From positions 620,001 through 684,000 of the forward strand of contig OZ251244.1 in assembly GCA_965240325.2 (NCBI GenBank): a stretch of DNA of 64,000 bases, read 5' to 3'. The stretch comes from Rebecca billardiae RCC1528. Lineage: Eukaryota; Haptophyta. The translations under genes were made by a program, and so were the position numbers. The notes under the pieces are model-generated. The model worked only from the letters and a program-made list of their open reading frames with translations. It was not told where the DNA came from and searched no databases. Below, one piece after another: positions 29,584-40,552 of this stretch. Each line of letters opens with the position of its first letter. Position 1 is the first letter of the stretch.

Positions 29584-30227
29584 CTGCTTGTGGTTTGCTG
29601 CAATTGGGGCTGGGCAGCCTGGGCTCAGCATGGGGCAGCTGTTCACAGCCCAGGCGGGGCGTCACCGCCTGTGAGCCGTCGGTGGGCAGGGCCGACGGCG
29701 TCGCAGAGCTCATGCGTGGGAGCAGCGCGTCGAGGAAGCGATCAAGGTCGAGAAGGAAGGGGCAAGCAGCAGGGGCTGCCTGTACGTTTGTACATGCCTC
29801 CACACCGGTGCACATCACCCTTGCTCACTGCAGTCGTGAACAGTGCTGCCACTCATCTCATCATCGCTCACCATGCAGTGACGGCCGAGCTGCGGCGAAC
29901 TCTCACAGGCACCGAACACGCATCGGCTGTGCCCGCTGGTGCTGGCATGCGCTGTCCTCTACTTGCTGTCGGACAGCAAGGAGACGGCACAGCCGCATCT
30001 GCGAGCGGGCGAGGTGATGCTGTCCAGTGTCCTCTGCTCAGCGAGGCTGAGAGGCTGAGCACGGATCACGGATAGTGAGCCCTGGTATCTCAACGCATCC
30101 AGGAGAGCAGTTGGTGCATGCCTGTGCTCAGACGTGCAGGACCAACCATCCGGTGCTGATTCAAGCACCCGCGCCAACAGCGGCGGCACTCAACTCCACG
30201 CTGCTGATGCGGCCGCACAGCTGCAGG

Positions 30228-30870
30228 GATGGTACCACGGCGGGCTGCGGCAGGCGCTGCAGCTGGCAGCTCGGTGGTGCGCGCCCGAGGGGCCTGGGCG
30301 CTGGGCGCAGCGAGCGCGGTGACGTTGCTCGCCTCGCCCAGCGCGCTGGAGCCGCTGCCACCGGGCGCTGCTGTGCCCGCGTCGAGCGTGGGCTGCCGCA
30401 GCTGCGCTCGACTCCGCGCCGAGTGCGGTGGCAGCAGGGATGTTGCCACGTCGGGCGGCGGCTATCACTTTGGCTGGCAGCTCGGTGGTGCCTGCCCGAG
30501 GGGCCTGGGCGGTGGACGCACCGAGCGCGGTGACGTTGCTCGCCTCGCCCAGCGCGCTGGAGCCGTTTGCCATCCGGCGCTGCGGTGTCCGCGCCCAGCC
30601 GGAGCAGCACGAGGTGCGCTCGACTCCGCACCCGTGCGGCGGCAGCAGCAGGGATTGTACCACGGCGAGCGGCGGCAGTCGCTGCAGCTGGTAGCTCGGC
30701 GGTGCCTGCCCAAGGGGCCTGGGCGACGGACGCGCCGAGCGAGCTGACGCCCCTCGCTTCCCCTATCACGCTCGAGCCGCTGCCATTTGATGCTGCTGAA
30801 CCGTTCGGGCAGCTGCGGACTGTGCGCTCGACTCCACGCCGCGTGCGGCCGCAGGCAGCAGCAGCAGCAG
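30228..30870 (+). repeat. About 210-bp tandem repeats, left side of palindrome centre
   Basis: Three units start near 30228, 30440 and 30655. They share CAGCTCGGTGGTGC, CGAGGGGCCTGGGCG and CGCCTCGCCCAGCGCGCTGG. Frames read through them as Ala/Gly/Ser-rich peptide repeats but shift between units, so coding is doubtful. Confidence 0.85.
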
Positions 30871-31744
30871 GCTGGTAATTAACAGCTGCTGCTCAGATCT
30901 CCGTGACTGCTCGGTTGCTGCGTATGAGCCAGGTGAGTGAGCCGCTGAGTCGCAGGGGCCGCGTGAATTGACTTGCGACCGCACGCCGGTATAGGCTTAA
31001 GACGGCGTACGTCCGAGTCCCGATCAGCAGCGCAGGAGTTTTGAGAACGCGGTGACGAGTCACACGCAGCTACTCTTATTATGATGGCGCTATACTTTTT
31101 TCTGTACGTAGTAGTAATAGGTTACGACTACGCTGCCGGCCTCGCCCTCAGCATTACATTGACGGCGTATGGTAGCGCAGGTCCGCCTGATGACCGTTTT
31201 ATTGCGCATCTTCATGATGATGATGACGATATGACGATAACGACTCCTCCGACTCCTGAGTCACATAAGTGTGACACCGCCACTGGATGACACTGGATGA
31301 CACGGGCTACTTACGTACTCAGCTCAGATCATGCGCGCCTGCTACTCGTAGTCGGGCTCCGGTCAGCGGGGAGCGCGCGGCGCATCATCATCATCAGTCG
31401 CTATCTGATGCATATCCGCGGCGCAGTGATGTCGTAGTACTGATGATGCGTGCGCTGAGATCTGGGCCGCGGCACTTCGGCGCGCCTTGCTCGGCCTCAC
31501 CGACGCCGGGCCGTACTTGTTCGCGCGCCCGGCGCCGGGCTAGCTCAAAGAGCTGACCGCAGCGGCCCCCGTGCCCCGGAAGGCCTGCGGCCCTCACAGG
31601 TCATTGGCAGGCAGCAGTGTCCGGGGCTGAGGCCTGCCGGGTTCTCCCCGATTCGAATTCACCAATGTGACCGATGGTACCGCCTGCTGCCGTCAGCCGG
31701 CGGAAGAAGTGTCACAACGGCTGCTGCTGGCCAGCATATCGGAT
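30871..31744. other. Single-copy spacer at the centre of the palindrome
   Basis: This stretch has no inverted partner. It contains CTG/CAG-rich bases at its left edge, a moderately AT-rich middle (31060-31300) with ATGATGATGA runs, and no recognisable gene. The short open frame at 31081-31290 starts with a hydrophobic segment (FFLYVVVIGYDYAAGLALS) but is otherwise unremarkable. Confidence 0.6.
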
Positions 31745-32640
31745 GCGTGCATCGGCGTCACCGCATTGGGCGCGTCTGCCGCCCAGGCCCCTCGCGCGCA
31801 CACAACCGAGCTGATCGCTGCATCCACCTCCGCCGCCGCCAGTGGCGCCTTCCCTGCTGCTGCAGCCACACTCGGCGCGGAGTCGAGCGCAGCTGCTGCT
31901 GCCTAGGCCGGTCACGCCCCTCGGGCGCGCACCACCGAGCTGCCAGCTGCATCGACCGCCACCACCCGCCGAGGCATCATCCCTCCCACTGGCGCGGAGT
32001 CGAGCGCAGCTGCCAGCTGTGACAGCTAGCTGCCCCGGCGGGGCGCGGAGCCGCGGACACCGCAGCGCCGGATGGCAGCGGCTCCAGCGCGCTGGGCGAG
32101 GCGAGCAACGTCATCGCGCTCGGTGCGTCCACCGCCCAGGCCCCTCGGGCAGGCACCACCGAGCTGCCAGCCAAAGTGATAGCCGCCGCCCGCGTGGTAC
32201 CATCCCTGCTGCTGCCGCCGCACTCGGCGAGGAGTTGAGTGCAGCTGCGGCAGCCCAAGCTGGGCGCGGGCAGCGCAGCGCGCGATGGCAGCGGCTCCAG
32301 CGCGCTGGGCGAGGCGAGCAGCGTCACCGCGCTCGCTGTGCCCAGCGCCCAGGCCCCTCGGGCGCGCACCACCGAGCTGCCAGCCGCAGCGCCTGCCGCA
32401 GCCCGCGGTGGCACCAAGTCCCCGCTGCTGCCGCCGCACTCGGCGCGGAGTCGAGCGCAGCTGCTGCAGCCCAAGCTGGGCGCGGGCACAGCAGCGTCGG
32501 ATGACAGCGGCTCCAGCGCGCTGGGCGATGCGAGAGGCGTCATCGCGCTTGGTGCGCCCGGCGCCCAGGCCCCTCGGGCAGGCACCACCGAGCTGCCAGC
32601 TGCAGCGCCCGCCGTCGCCCGCCGTGGTACCATCCCTGCA
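31745..32640 (-). repeat. About 210-bp tandem repeats, right side of palindrome centre
   Basis: Units homologous to those at 30228-30870 occur here in inverted orientation. There are roughly four to five, the central-most ones truncated. The arms therefore differ in copy number, as expected for unequal exchange or slippage in a minisatellite. Confidence 0.83.
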
Positions 32641-33280
32641 GCTGTGCGGCCGCATCAGCAGCGTGGAGTTGAGTGCCGCCGCTGTTGGCGCGGGTGCTTG
32701 AATCAGCACCGGATGGTTGGTCCTGCACGTCTGAGCACAGGCATGCACCAACTGCTCTCCTGGATGCGTTGAGATACCAGGGCTCACTATCCGTGATCCG
32801 TGCTCAGCCTCTCAGCCTCGCTGAGCAGAGGACACTGGACAGCATCACCTCGCCCGCTCGCAGATGCGGCTGTGCCGTCTCCTTGCTGTCCGACAGCAAG
32901 TAGAGGACAGCGCATGCCAGCACCAGCGGGCACAGCCGATGCGTGTTCGGTGCCTGTGAGAGTTCGCCGCAGCTCGGCCGTCACTGCATGGTGAGCGATG
33001 ATGAGATGAGTGGCAGCACTGTTCACGACTGCAGTGAGCAAGGGTGATGTGCACCGGTGTGGAGGCATGTACAAACGTACAGGCAGCCCCTGCTGCTTGC
33101 CCCTTCCTTCTCGACCTTGATCGCTTCCTCGACGCGCTGCTCCCACGCATGAGCTCTGCGACGCCGTCGGCCCTGCCCACCGACGGCTCACAGGCGGTGA
33201 CGCCCCGCCTGGGCTGTGAACAGCTGCCCCATGCTGAGCCCAGGCTGCCCAGCCCCAATTGCAGCAAACCACAAGCAGAG

Positions 33281-34914
33281 GCTCCGCCAGCGGAGCTCAG
33301 TTCAAGTTGAATACGTCCGTGAGCTCCGCCAGCGGAGGTTGAGTGTCAATATGGATAGTATTACGGTTAACGACTTCGCATTACTCCAATATGACATTCG
33401 GCGCCACCAAAGCTCCGCCAGCGGAGCTCAGCTCAAGTCAAGTCGTGGGCCATCATCGATAAGGACATTCGGCGCAGCCGAGGCTCCGCCAGCGGAGCTC
33501 AGTTCAAGTTGAATAGGCCCGCGAGCTCCGCCAGCGGAGGTTGAGTGTCAATATGGATATGATTACGGTAGTTAACGGCGTTGCATTACTCCAATATGAC
33601 ATGCGGCGCCACCAAAGCTCCGCCAGCGGAGCTCAGCTCAAGTCAAGTGGGCCATCGATAAGGACATTCGGCGCAGCCGAGGCTCCGCCAGCGGAGCTCA
33701 GTTCAAGTTGAATAGGCCCGCGAGCTCCGCCAGCGGAGGTTGAGTGTCAATATGGATATGATTACGGTAGTTAACGGCTTTGCATTACTACAATATGACA
33801 TGCGGCGCCACCAAAGCTCCGCCAGCGGAGCTCAGCTCAAGTCAAGACGTGGGCCATCGATAAGGACATTCGGCGGAGCCGAGGCTCCGCCAGCGGAGCT
33901 CAGTTCAAGTCGAATAGGTCCGTGAGCTCCGCCAGCGGAGGTTGAGTATCAATATGGATATGATTACGGTTGACGGCTTCGCATTACTCCAATATGATAT
34001 GCGGCGCCACCAAAGCTCCGCCAGCGGAGCTCAGCTCAAGTCGAATAGGTCCGTGAGCTCCGCCAGCGGAGGTTGAGTGTCAATATGGATATGATTATGG
34101 TTAACGGCTTCACATCATTCCCATAAATGGCATGCGGCGCCACCAAAGCTCCGCCAGCGGAGCTCAGCTCAAGTCAAGACGTCGGCCATCGATAAGGACA
34201 TTCGACACAGCCGAGGCTCCGCCAGCGGAGCTCAGTTAAAGTTGAATACTAGTAGGTACACGAGCTCCGCCAGCGGAGGTTGAGTCTCAATATAGATATG
34301 ACTACGGTTGACGCTTCCGCGTTACTCCAATATGGCATGCGGCGCCACCAAAGCTCCGCCACTCAGCCAGGGGAGCTCAGCTCAAGTCGAGAGTGGGTCA
34401 TCGATTAAGGACATTCGGCGCAGCCGAGGCTCCACCAGTGGAGCTCAGTTCAAGTCGAATAGGCCAGTGAGCTCCGCCAGCGGAGGTTGAATGTGTGGCA
34501 CAGCAGAGTATGAATGCGTTGAAAGGCTTAGCATTATTTCTCCGATATGACACACGGCGCTGACCACCGACGCTCCGCCAGCGGAGCTCAGTTCAAGTCA
34601 GGTGGGTCATCATTCATCAAGAATGGCATTCGGCGCCCCCGAAGCTCCGCCAGCGGAGCTCAGTTCAAGTGCCGAGTGTATTAGTTTACAAAAGGCATGG
34701 CTCATTAGCGAGCTCCGCCAGCGGAGGTGACTGCTGTTCGGTGGTTGACAGACTTCTGACCATAACTAGTACGTTTGTTGTGTCATTCCTGCAAGCCCAG
34801 GCTCCGCCAGCGGAGCATTCCATGCTCCGCCAGCGGGGATTTTTCGTGGCCACAAAAATCTCCGCCGGCGGAGGGTCTGGGCCCCTTGCCCGGATGCTCC
34901 GCTGGCGGAGACTT
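33281..34914 (-). repeat. Palindromic-motif satellite, right arm
   Basis: This is the inverted counterpart of both left blocks in one uninterrupted run, with the motif read as GCTCCGC-CA-GCGGAGC. The 200-bp higher-order unit and the three flank types are preserved. It shows the pre-insertion state of the 26253-28658 element. A small insertion near 34366 (CACTCAGCCAGGGG) breaks one palindrome that is CTCCCCTGGCGGAG in the left arm. Confidence 0.92.
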
Positions 34915-34992
34915 TTTGTAGTGACTCTTCTGCTGAACGAATGTTTCCGGCGGCGCTACCATCGGCGACGGCTTCATGGGCGGTGACCGTTG

Positions 34993-35068
34993 CGCGGGCG
35001 TCAATGGCTCAATCCGCTCGCCTGCCTGAGCTGTGTGCGTCTCTTATTCTTATTAGTAAACTGTACCG
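34993..35068 (+). repeat. Dispersed repeat R at the left inner end of the cassette
   Basis: It runs from GCGCGGGCGTCAAT to ATTAGTAAACTGTACCGC, with an 11-bp insertion (GGCTCAATCCG) after the first block. It ends 15 bp beyond the stop codon of the receptor-like gene, whose 3' untranslated region must therefore overlap it on the opposite strand. Confidence 0.85.
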
Positions 35069-35082
35069 CCTGGTAAGCTAGT

Positions 35083-38000
35083 TCAGGCGGATGACGCTGG
35101 CGGGGCGTCGTGACGCGCTTGCACCAACGACTGCATCACACCGGATTCATCATTGCCCGCCTCCACCTCGTCCGCGGGACCCTCCGACGCGGGATTGATG
35201 GAGACGACGGACGACGACGCGATGCCTCCTGAGGAAGTACGCTGCTTGTCGGTGGCGCCCTCGTCGGTCAGGTCCGTGGCCTCCAAGGCGCCCTTGTCCT
35301 TGCCGTTCGTGCCGATGTCAAACGGGACGACGGTGGCGGAGGAGCGCCCGGCGCCCTGCTCGCGACCCGTCGAGTCGACCGAGCTGCGCCCGGCCTCGCC
35401 CGCGGCGCCCGCCGCCGCCGAGGCGCGGGCGGGCCTCGGCAGGCCGAGCAGCAGGCTGGCGCGGCGCGAGATCGAGCCTTGCGCCTCCGACAGCGGGCGC
35501 ACGAACTTGTTGACGGCGCTCATGCGCCGGCGCAGCCGCAGCGAGTGCATCGAGTGCTCGAGCTCCTCGTGCGTCACGCCCAGCTCCTCCTCGAGCGCGA
35601 GGTAGCGCTCGCCGTCCGTCGAGTTGTGGAACTCCGGCGTGCTAGCGCCCATCACAAACATGAGCGCGAGGGCGTCGTTGACGGTGTTGTGCGTGTCGTC
35701 GTCGTCGATCGAGGCGGTCACCTTGCGCGTGAGCACGCGCGGCGAGACGACGCGCAGGACCGCCGCGACGCCCTCCACCAGCTCGAACGAGAGGTTGACC
35801 TGCTTGAGCGACTTGGGCAGCTTCTCGTGCACGCCATGCAGATTGAACATCGAGATGGCGTACATGAGGACGCCATACCCGACGTGCGAGAGAGCGAGCA
35901 GTAGGACCGAGCCGACGCAGAGGTACATCGCCACGTCGAAGATGCCGCGCATGCTGCTCGGGCAGCGGCGGCCGGCGCGCGGCCGCGGGGCGGCGCGGGG
36001 TGCGGGCGCGAGCGCACGTCAGCCAGCGCGCGCGGACACCGCGGCCGCGCCGTCGGCGCTGGGCGCGCGGCGACCGGCGCGCCGCGCGCATGGCATGGGC
36101 GCGCGCCCTCGCAGGCTCGCACATTGGGTCCAAGCCGCTGGCGTCCGTGTAGACCATGCCGCCGACCGAGAGCACGACGATGAACATCGTGAGCAGGTAC
36201 ACGTTGAGCGAGTTGACGAGCGAGTGCTTGTACGGCCGGAACGAGGTCTGCAGCCGGAGGGCGGCGAGGATGATTACCGTCGTGAGGACCATGGTGATTG
36301 CGGGGCCGTACCCCTGCGCAAAGTTGAGCGTCACCGCCACGAGGAGCTTGCGCTGCGCGACGCCGGGGGGAAGGGGCGGCGCGGGAGGCGGCGCGCCGTC
36401 GCGCGGCGGTGGGCAACCGGCGACGGTCAGTACGAGGGCGTGCTCCGCAGCAGCCGCGTGCGCCGGGCCGGGCGGGTCGTCCGCTCCGCCTGCCACGTGC
36501 GGCCCACGCTGGCGCGCGCGGGCGCCGCACGGTGCGTGCGCGCCGCGCGCGCACACCGTCAGGTCGACGAGCTCCCAGAAGAAGTAGCGCTTCTTGTACG
36601 AGTCGCGCACCGCCGACGTGCACGACTTGATCGCGTGTGCGTCGTGCGTGCGGCCGAACCAGTACGCGCAGCCCAGCGTGGCTGGATAGCCGACCACGTA
36701 CAGAACGACCATCGTCACGGCCGCGGGGTAGATCTCGGCGTAGTACCGCTCCGACGAGCAGTCGAGCGACGGGTTGCTCGGCATCGTGAACGTGCCGTCC
36801 GGCTGCGCCGCGCACGAGAACGCCTCGAGCGTATGCCGCGCGGACGAGACATAGAGCAGCGTGGCGGCGAGCACGGTCGCGTTGATCGACTTGCAGGCGG
36901 CGCGCTCGAGCGCCTCGCGCTTCTCGTACCACGCGTTGGTCCACGTGCGGTACAGCGCGTACGGCCACTTGACGAGCAGCGTGAGCGCCGCGTAGCCCGT
37001 CGGGAAGATGAGCGGGAACAGCGCGGCCACGCGCCACTTGGCCGCCTTGTCCATCGGGTACTGGCACTCGAGGGAGAAGACAGACACGTCGATGTTGATG
37101 AACGAGAGGTACTCCATGATCTCCGCGAGCAGCGGCGGCCACTCGATGTTGACCGCGAGCATGAGGTTGAGCGTCTGCAGGAAGAAGACGATCTGTCGGT
37201 CGCGGGGCGCGCGCGCGGATCGATCGAGGCGGACGGGCGGAGGAGGGGCAGGCGGACGCAGCCGGCCGCGCGCGTGATGTTAGAGTGTTGCGGCGGGTCG
37301 GTGGGCCGCGCGCGGCGCGGCCGGGCGCGTGCGCGGCCGGGCGCGCGCCGCGGCCCCGCCAGCCGAACGGCGCGCACCACGCCAATCTCGGCGGCGACGG
37401 ACGTGCTCGAGGTGACGAGCGCGGTCTCGCGCTCGTCCTTCTCGTTCGGGTTGGCGAGGATGTGCAGCACGGCCATCACGATGATCACGATTGCGATCGC
37501 GCCCGCCGCGACCGAGCGGTTGCCGCCCGCGCACTCGAGGCACGAGTAATGCAGGCTGTAGTAGCCGCTCGCGCAGAGCGCGCACACGTCGCCGGTGTAG
37601 CCCCGGCCGCATGCCTCCACCTCGCCGCCGGGGCACGCCAGCGCCGAGAGGCAGCGCAGGAACGAGTAGGGCTCCTCGCGGCGCGCGTAGAAGCCCGCGG
37701 CCGGAACCGGCTCGATGCGGACCGAGTCTCCCGTGCCCTTGCACACGCCGCCCTCGGGGCAGGCGAGGCACTCCTCCCCGAGGTCCCTCCCAGCGGGCGC
37801 GTAGAAGCCCTCGACGCACGCGCAGTCCGTCTTGTTGTCCGCGCCGCGCAGCGTGTAGAACGGGATCGCCGAGTCGCCCGTCGACTGGAGGTAGGCGGAG
37901 TGCTCCGTGCACGTGCGGCACTCGGTCTGCGCCTCCTTGTCCTGATACTCGTCCGAGTTGCAGTCGATACTGAGGCGGGCCGGGGTGCAATCCCAAACAG

Positions 38001-39906
38001 CGCGGGGACGTCAACGAACGGCGGGAGGCGGCGGCGCGGCGGCAGGGCGCGCACATCGTCAGCGGTGTGCATCAAAAAAACGACCGCGGCGCGAGCGCGC
38101 GCTCAGCGCGCCGCACGGCCCTCGCGCGCGAGCGCGCACCACTGCGTGCGCTCGAACGCGTAGGTGCCGGGCGGGCAGGGCTCGCAATCCTCCATGCCGT
38201 CGGAGGGCGCGACGTAGCCATCAGCGCACGGCACGCAGTCGAGGCCGTCCAGCTCCGTGCCCTTCTGGCACACGTACGCGGTGCCGTCCTTTGGCCTCGA
38301 CGCCGTGCCGCCGTTGAACTTGAAGCGGTCGGCGCTCGCGGAGCTCATCGTCCACGCGCCGAACTGGAAGGCGCCGACGCGCTCCGAGACGGCGAGCGCG
38401 CCGCCCGAGACGCGGAAGTTGCGCATGGAGAAGCGCGCCGTCGCGATCGTGCGCGTGCCCTCCGCCGTCAGCGTCACGAGGCCCGACGCGCCCCTGAACT
38501 GCGCCGAGGTGATCCCCGCAAGAAGCGCCGGCGCGCTCGGCGCGTTGGGAGCGGCCGTGGCGCACGCGCCCAGCCCGAGCATCGCGATCGCGTCGTACGC
38601 GAAGGCGGCGGAGGGGTCGAACGGGTCGGCGCGGTCCCAGCCGAGCGCAGCCGGCGTGAGCGGCCGGCCGCCCGTGAAGTACGTCGAGATCGACGGCGCG
38701 AACTCGTCCCAGCTCGCCGCGCGCAGCTCCGCATCCAACGCCTGCCACTGAGTCTCGCTCGGGTCGGCGCCGACGTGCTGCACCTGCGCCGCGCCGTCGA
38801 GCAGCGTGAGGGACGGGTCGTCGGCCGGCAGGGCGTACGGGTCGAACTCGTCGCTGATGATGTAGTGGTAAGTCGGGCCGACCATCCCGTACTTGCGCAG
38901 CGCGGCGGCGACGGCTGGGAGGACGACGGAGTCGACCACGAGCACAATGATCCGCGGCGGCGTGCCGCTGGTCGGCTCGGCGAGCTTGGCCACGGCGGGG
39001 TCGATGGTGTCGTGGTTGCTCTCGATGTAGTCAGCTGAGACCGTCTCGATGCTCGGCGACATCGTCGTCGCGACGCCCACCAGGCCCTGCGCGTAGATCG
39101 AGCCGTACGGCCCGTTGTCGTGCAGGATGCCGATGCGGCGCCAGCCGTTGAGCGCCACCCACTGCAACATCGCGTAGTTCACACTCACGTCGGACGGCAG
39201 CGTCTGTGCGGCGAGGGGTCGGCGGGGGACGGGGGGGGGGGGGCGCGCGGCAGCGTGAGCAGGCGGGACACTCCCGCGAGATGTCGCGCGCGAGGATCGC
39301 TGGCTCCCCGCATGCCGAGGACACCGCAGCCGACAGGTGCGGCCCGGCGAGCCGAGCGCGCGGCGGAGCAGCGCCGCGCCACGCGGTCTGGGGCGCGCGG
39401 GTGGCAGGGTGGCGCGCTCGGGGGCGCAAGAACGCAGCGCGGCGGGGGCGCACCCGGGTGAACAGTGGGAAGAGACTTGCGCTGTCCATCGCCGGCGAGG
39501 CCGACGCGAACGAGACCATCGGCCGGCCAAAGAGCCCGGACAAGAGGGCGAGGGGCACCGTGCACAGGTTGCCACCCGTGCCCATCACCGCGTTCCAGCC
39601 CGAGAAGCCGGCGAGGAAGGCCTGGGTCGCGTACGCGCACTGCCCGTCGGGGAAGTCGAAGGCCGAGATGTTGATCCGCGCGTTGCACCCGCCGAGCCCG
39701 GCGAAGTTGGGCACGAACCGCGCGTCGCGCTCGTTGAAGTGCTTGGCGGCGAGCAGCGCGGCCGCGACCGCCTGGCCCTTCTTCGCCGGGGCGAGCGGCG
39801 TGACGAGGCCGAGCTCAAGGGCGCGCGTTCCGAAGGGCAGCGCCAGCGTGACGAGGAGCAGCAGGCGCGCGGCGGTGCGCGAGGCGGCGGCGAGCGGCGG
39901 CTGCAT
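35083..39906 (-). CDS. Receptor-like multi-pass membrane protein with periplasmic-binding-type ectodomain, six exons
   Basis: Exons 39906-39454, 39203-38140, 37969-37378, 37192-36557, 36352-36123 and 35953-35083 join in phase through GT-AG introns of 169-250 nt to give 1,281 aa. A signal peptide (LLLLVTLALPFGTRA) is followed by a type 1 periplasmic-binding/ANF-receptor-like domain (about residues 25-440; GILHDNGPYGSIYAQGL and IIVLVVDSVVLPAV are typical strands). A Cys-rich GCC/ephrin-receptor-like region follows (about 475-660; CVPCADGYVAPSDGMEDCEP, CALCASGYYSL), then some seven to nine membrane spans (660-1030) and a 250-residue Ser/Ala-rich cytosolic tail. The layout recalls class C GPCRs, but the membrane part does not clearly match 7TM_3. 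It may sense small ligands. The ligand is unknown. Confidence 0.85.
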
Positions 39907-40349
39907 GGTCGGCGTCAGCCCGGGCACCCAGGAGCTGAGCACGGGGCGTGCGCGGGCTCGGGTTGTCGTTGCGTTTCGCGCCCGGGGCCGGGAGCGCGCC
40001 TCGCGGTCGCAAGCGCGAACCGCCGCTAAAAGGGCGCACGTGGCCCGAGAAGGAAACCGGGAGGAAAACTGACGATACCCAAGTCGGTGTCGATTGTATA
40101 AGACCAAGTAGGTAATGAACACCAGGCACTACATGAATCGAATCTTCGGCTTCTTCATTGCGAGGCGAATTCGTGCCGCGACCGTTTTTTTGGCGCGCCC
40201 AGAAGGCCAGAAATAGACGACGCGCATATTGTACAGCTGGGCGAGATTCTTATCTGACACCGCCGCCGGTACAGGACTGATCATAAACTACCTGTGGTGA
40301 TAGTTGTTAACTGAGTGTTGAGAATGTCTGGACGAAGCACTCTGGACTC

Positions 40350-40498
40350 TGGTACGTCTCTTATTCTTAGTAAACTGTAACCGTAAAACTGTATCTATGA
40401 TAGATTCAGGCTGGGACCAGGTGCAGTTTGTCATCAATCCGGTCAGCTGGCGCAGGCAGGCGAGATGGGCAGATTTAGATTGCTGATTGACGCCCGCC
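40350..40498. repeat. Two R fragments in opposite orientation at the right inner end of the cassette
   Basis: A plus-oriented 3' fragment at 40350-40379 (GTACGTCTCTTATTCTTAGT, then AAACTGTA) is followed by a minus-oriented diverged copy at 40498-40449. The latter reads GCGGGCGTCAATCAGC and, after an insertion, CTCGCCTGCCTG. Together they mirror the R copy at the left end. Confidence 0.75.
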
Positions 40499-40552
40499 AA
40501 GGCGCCAACTGTTCATCACAAGCCGGTAGCGCCGTCGGAAGATTCATTCAGC

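Larger units (their letters stand above)
25543..34926. repeat. Large inverted repeat (palindrome) with about 2.3-kb homologous arms
   Basis: The left arm (25543-26252 plus 28661 to about 30250) is the reverse complement of the right arm (about 32620-34926). The 2.4-kb element at 26253-28658 is extra in the left arm. The inner 650 bp (29580-30230 against 32635-33280) look identical. The outer 0.7 kb show substitutions and indels; for example, ATCGGGCAAGACCC on the left has extra GGG-rich bases on the right. Arms carry the palindromic satellite and then enter 210-bp tandem repeats with different unit numbers before a spacer at 30871-31744. Increasing identity toward the centre could reflect gene conversion. 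An assembly fold-back is less likely because arms differ in content. Confidence 0.9.
34932..40552. mobile_element. Putative 5.6-kb gene-carrying cassette with inverted ends
   Basis: The left end at 34932-34960 (GCTGAACGAATGTTTCCGGC, then GGCGCTACC) is matched in inverted orientation at 40525-40552, with 25 of 29 positions equal and one gap. Inside both ends, at similar distance, lies an R-type sequence reading inward (34993-35068 and 40498-40449). Outside, the right arm of the palindrome stops at 34926, and the block that flanks the left arm (25437-25540) resumes at about 40553. A 5.6-kb insertion explains this arrangement. The interval is almost filled by one intact six-exon gene. No transposase is present. 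The end similarity is short, so the mobile nature is an inference. Confidence 0.5.

Noticed and set aside
29590-30075. 161-codon frame present identically in both arms (also 33272-32787)
   Set aside because: The identity follows from the inverted repeat itself. The sequence has no signal, domain or splice context that would support a gene, though expression has not been excluded.
32026-32787. 253-codon minus-strand frame through the 210-bp repeats
   Set aside because: Its sequence merely repeats the minisatellite unit, and the corresponding frame in the other arm shifts between units, so protein-level selection is not evident.
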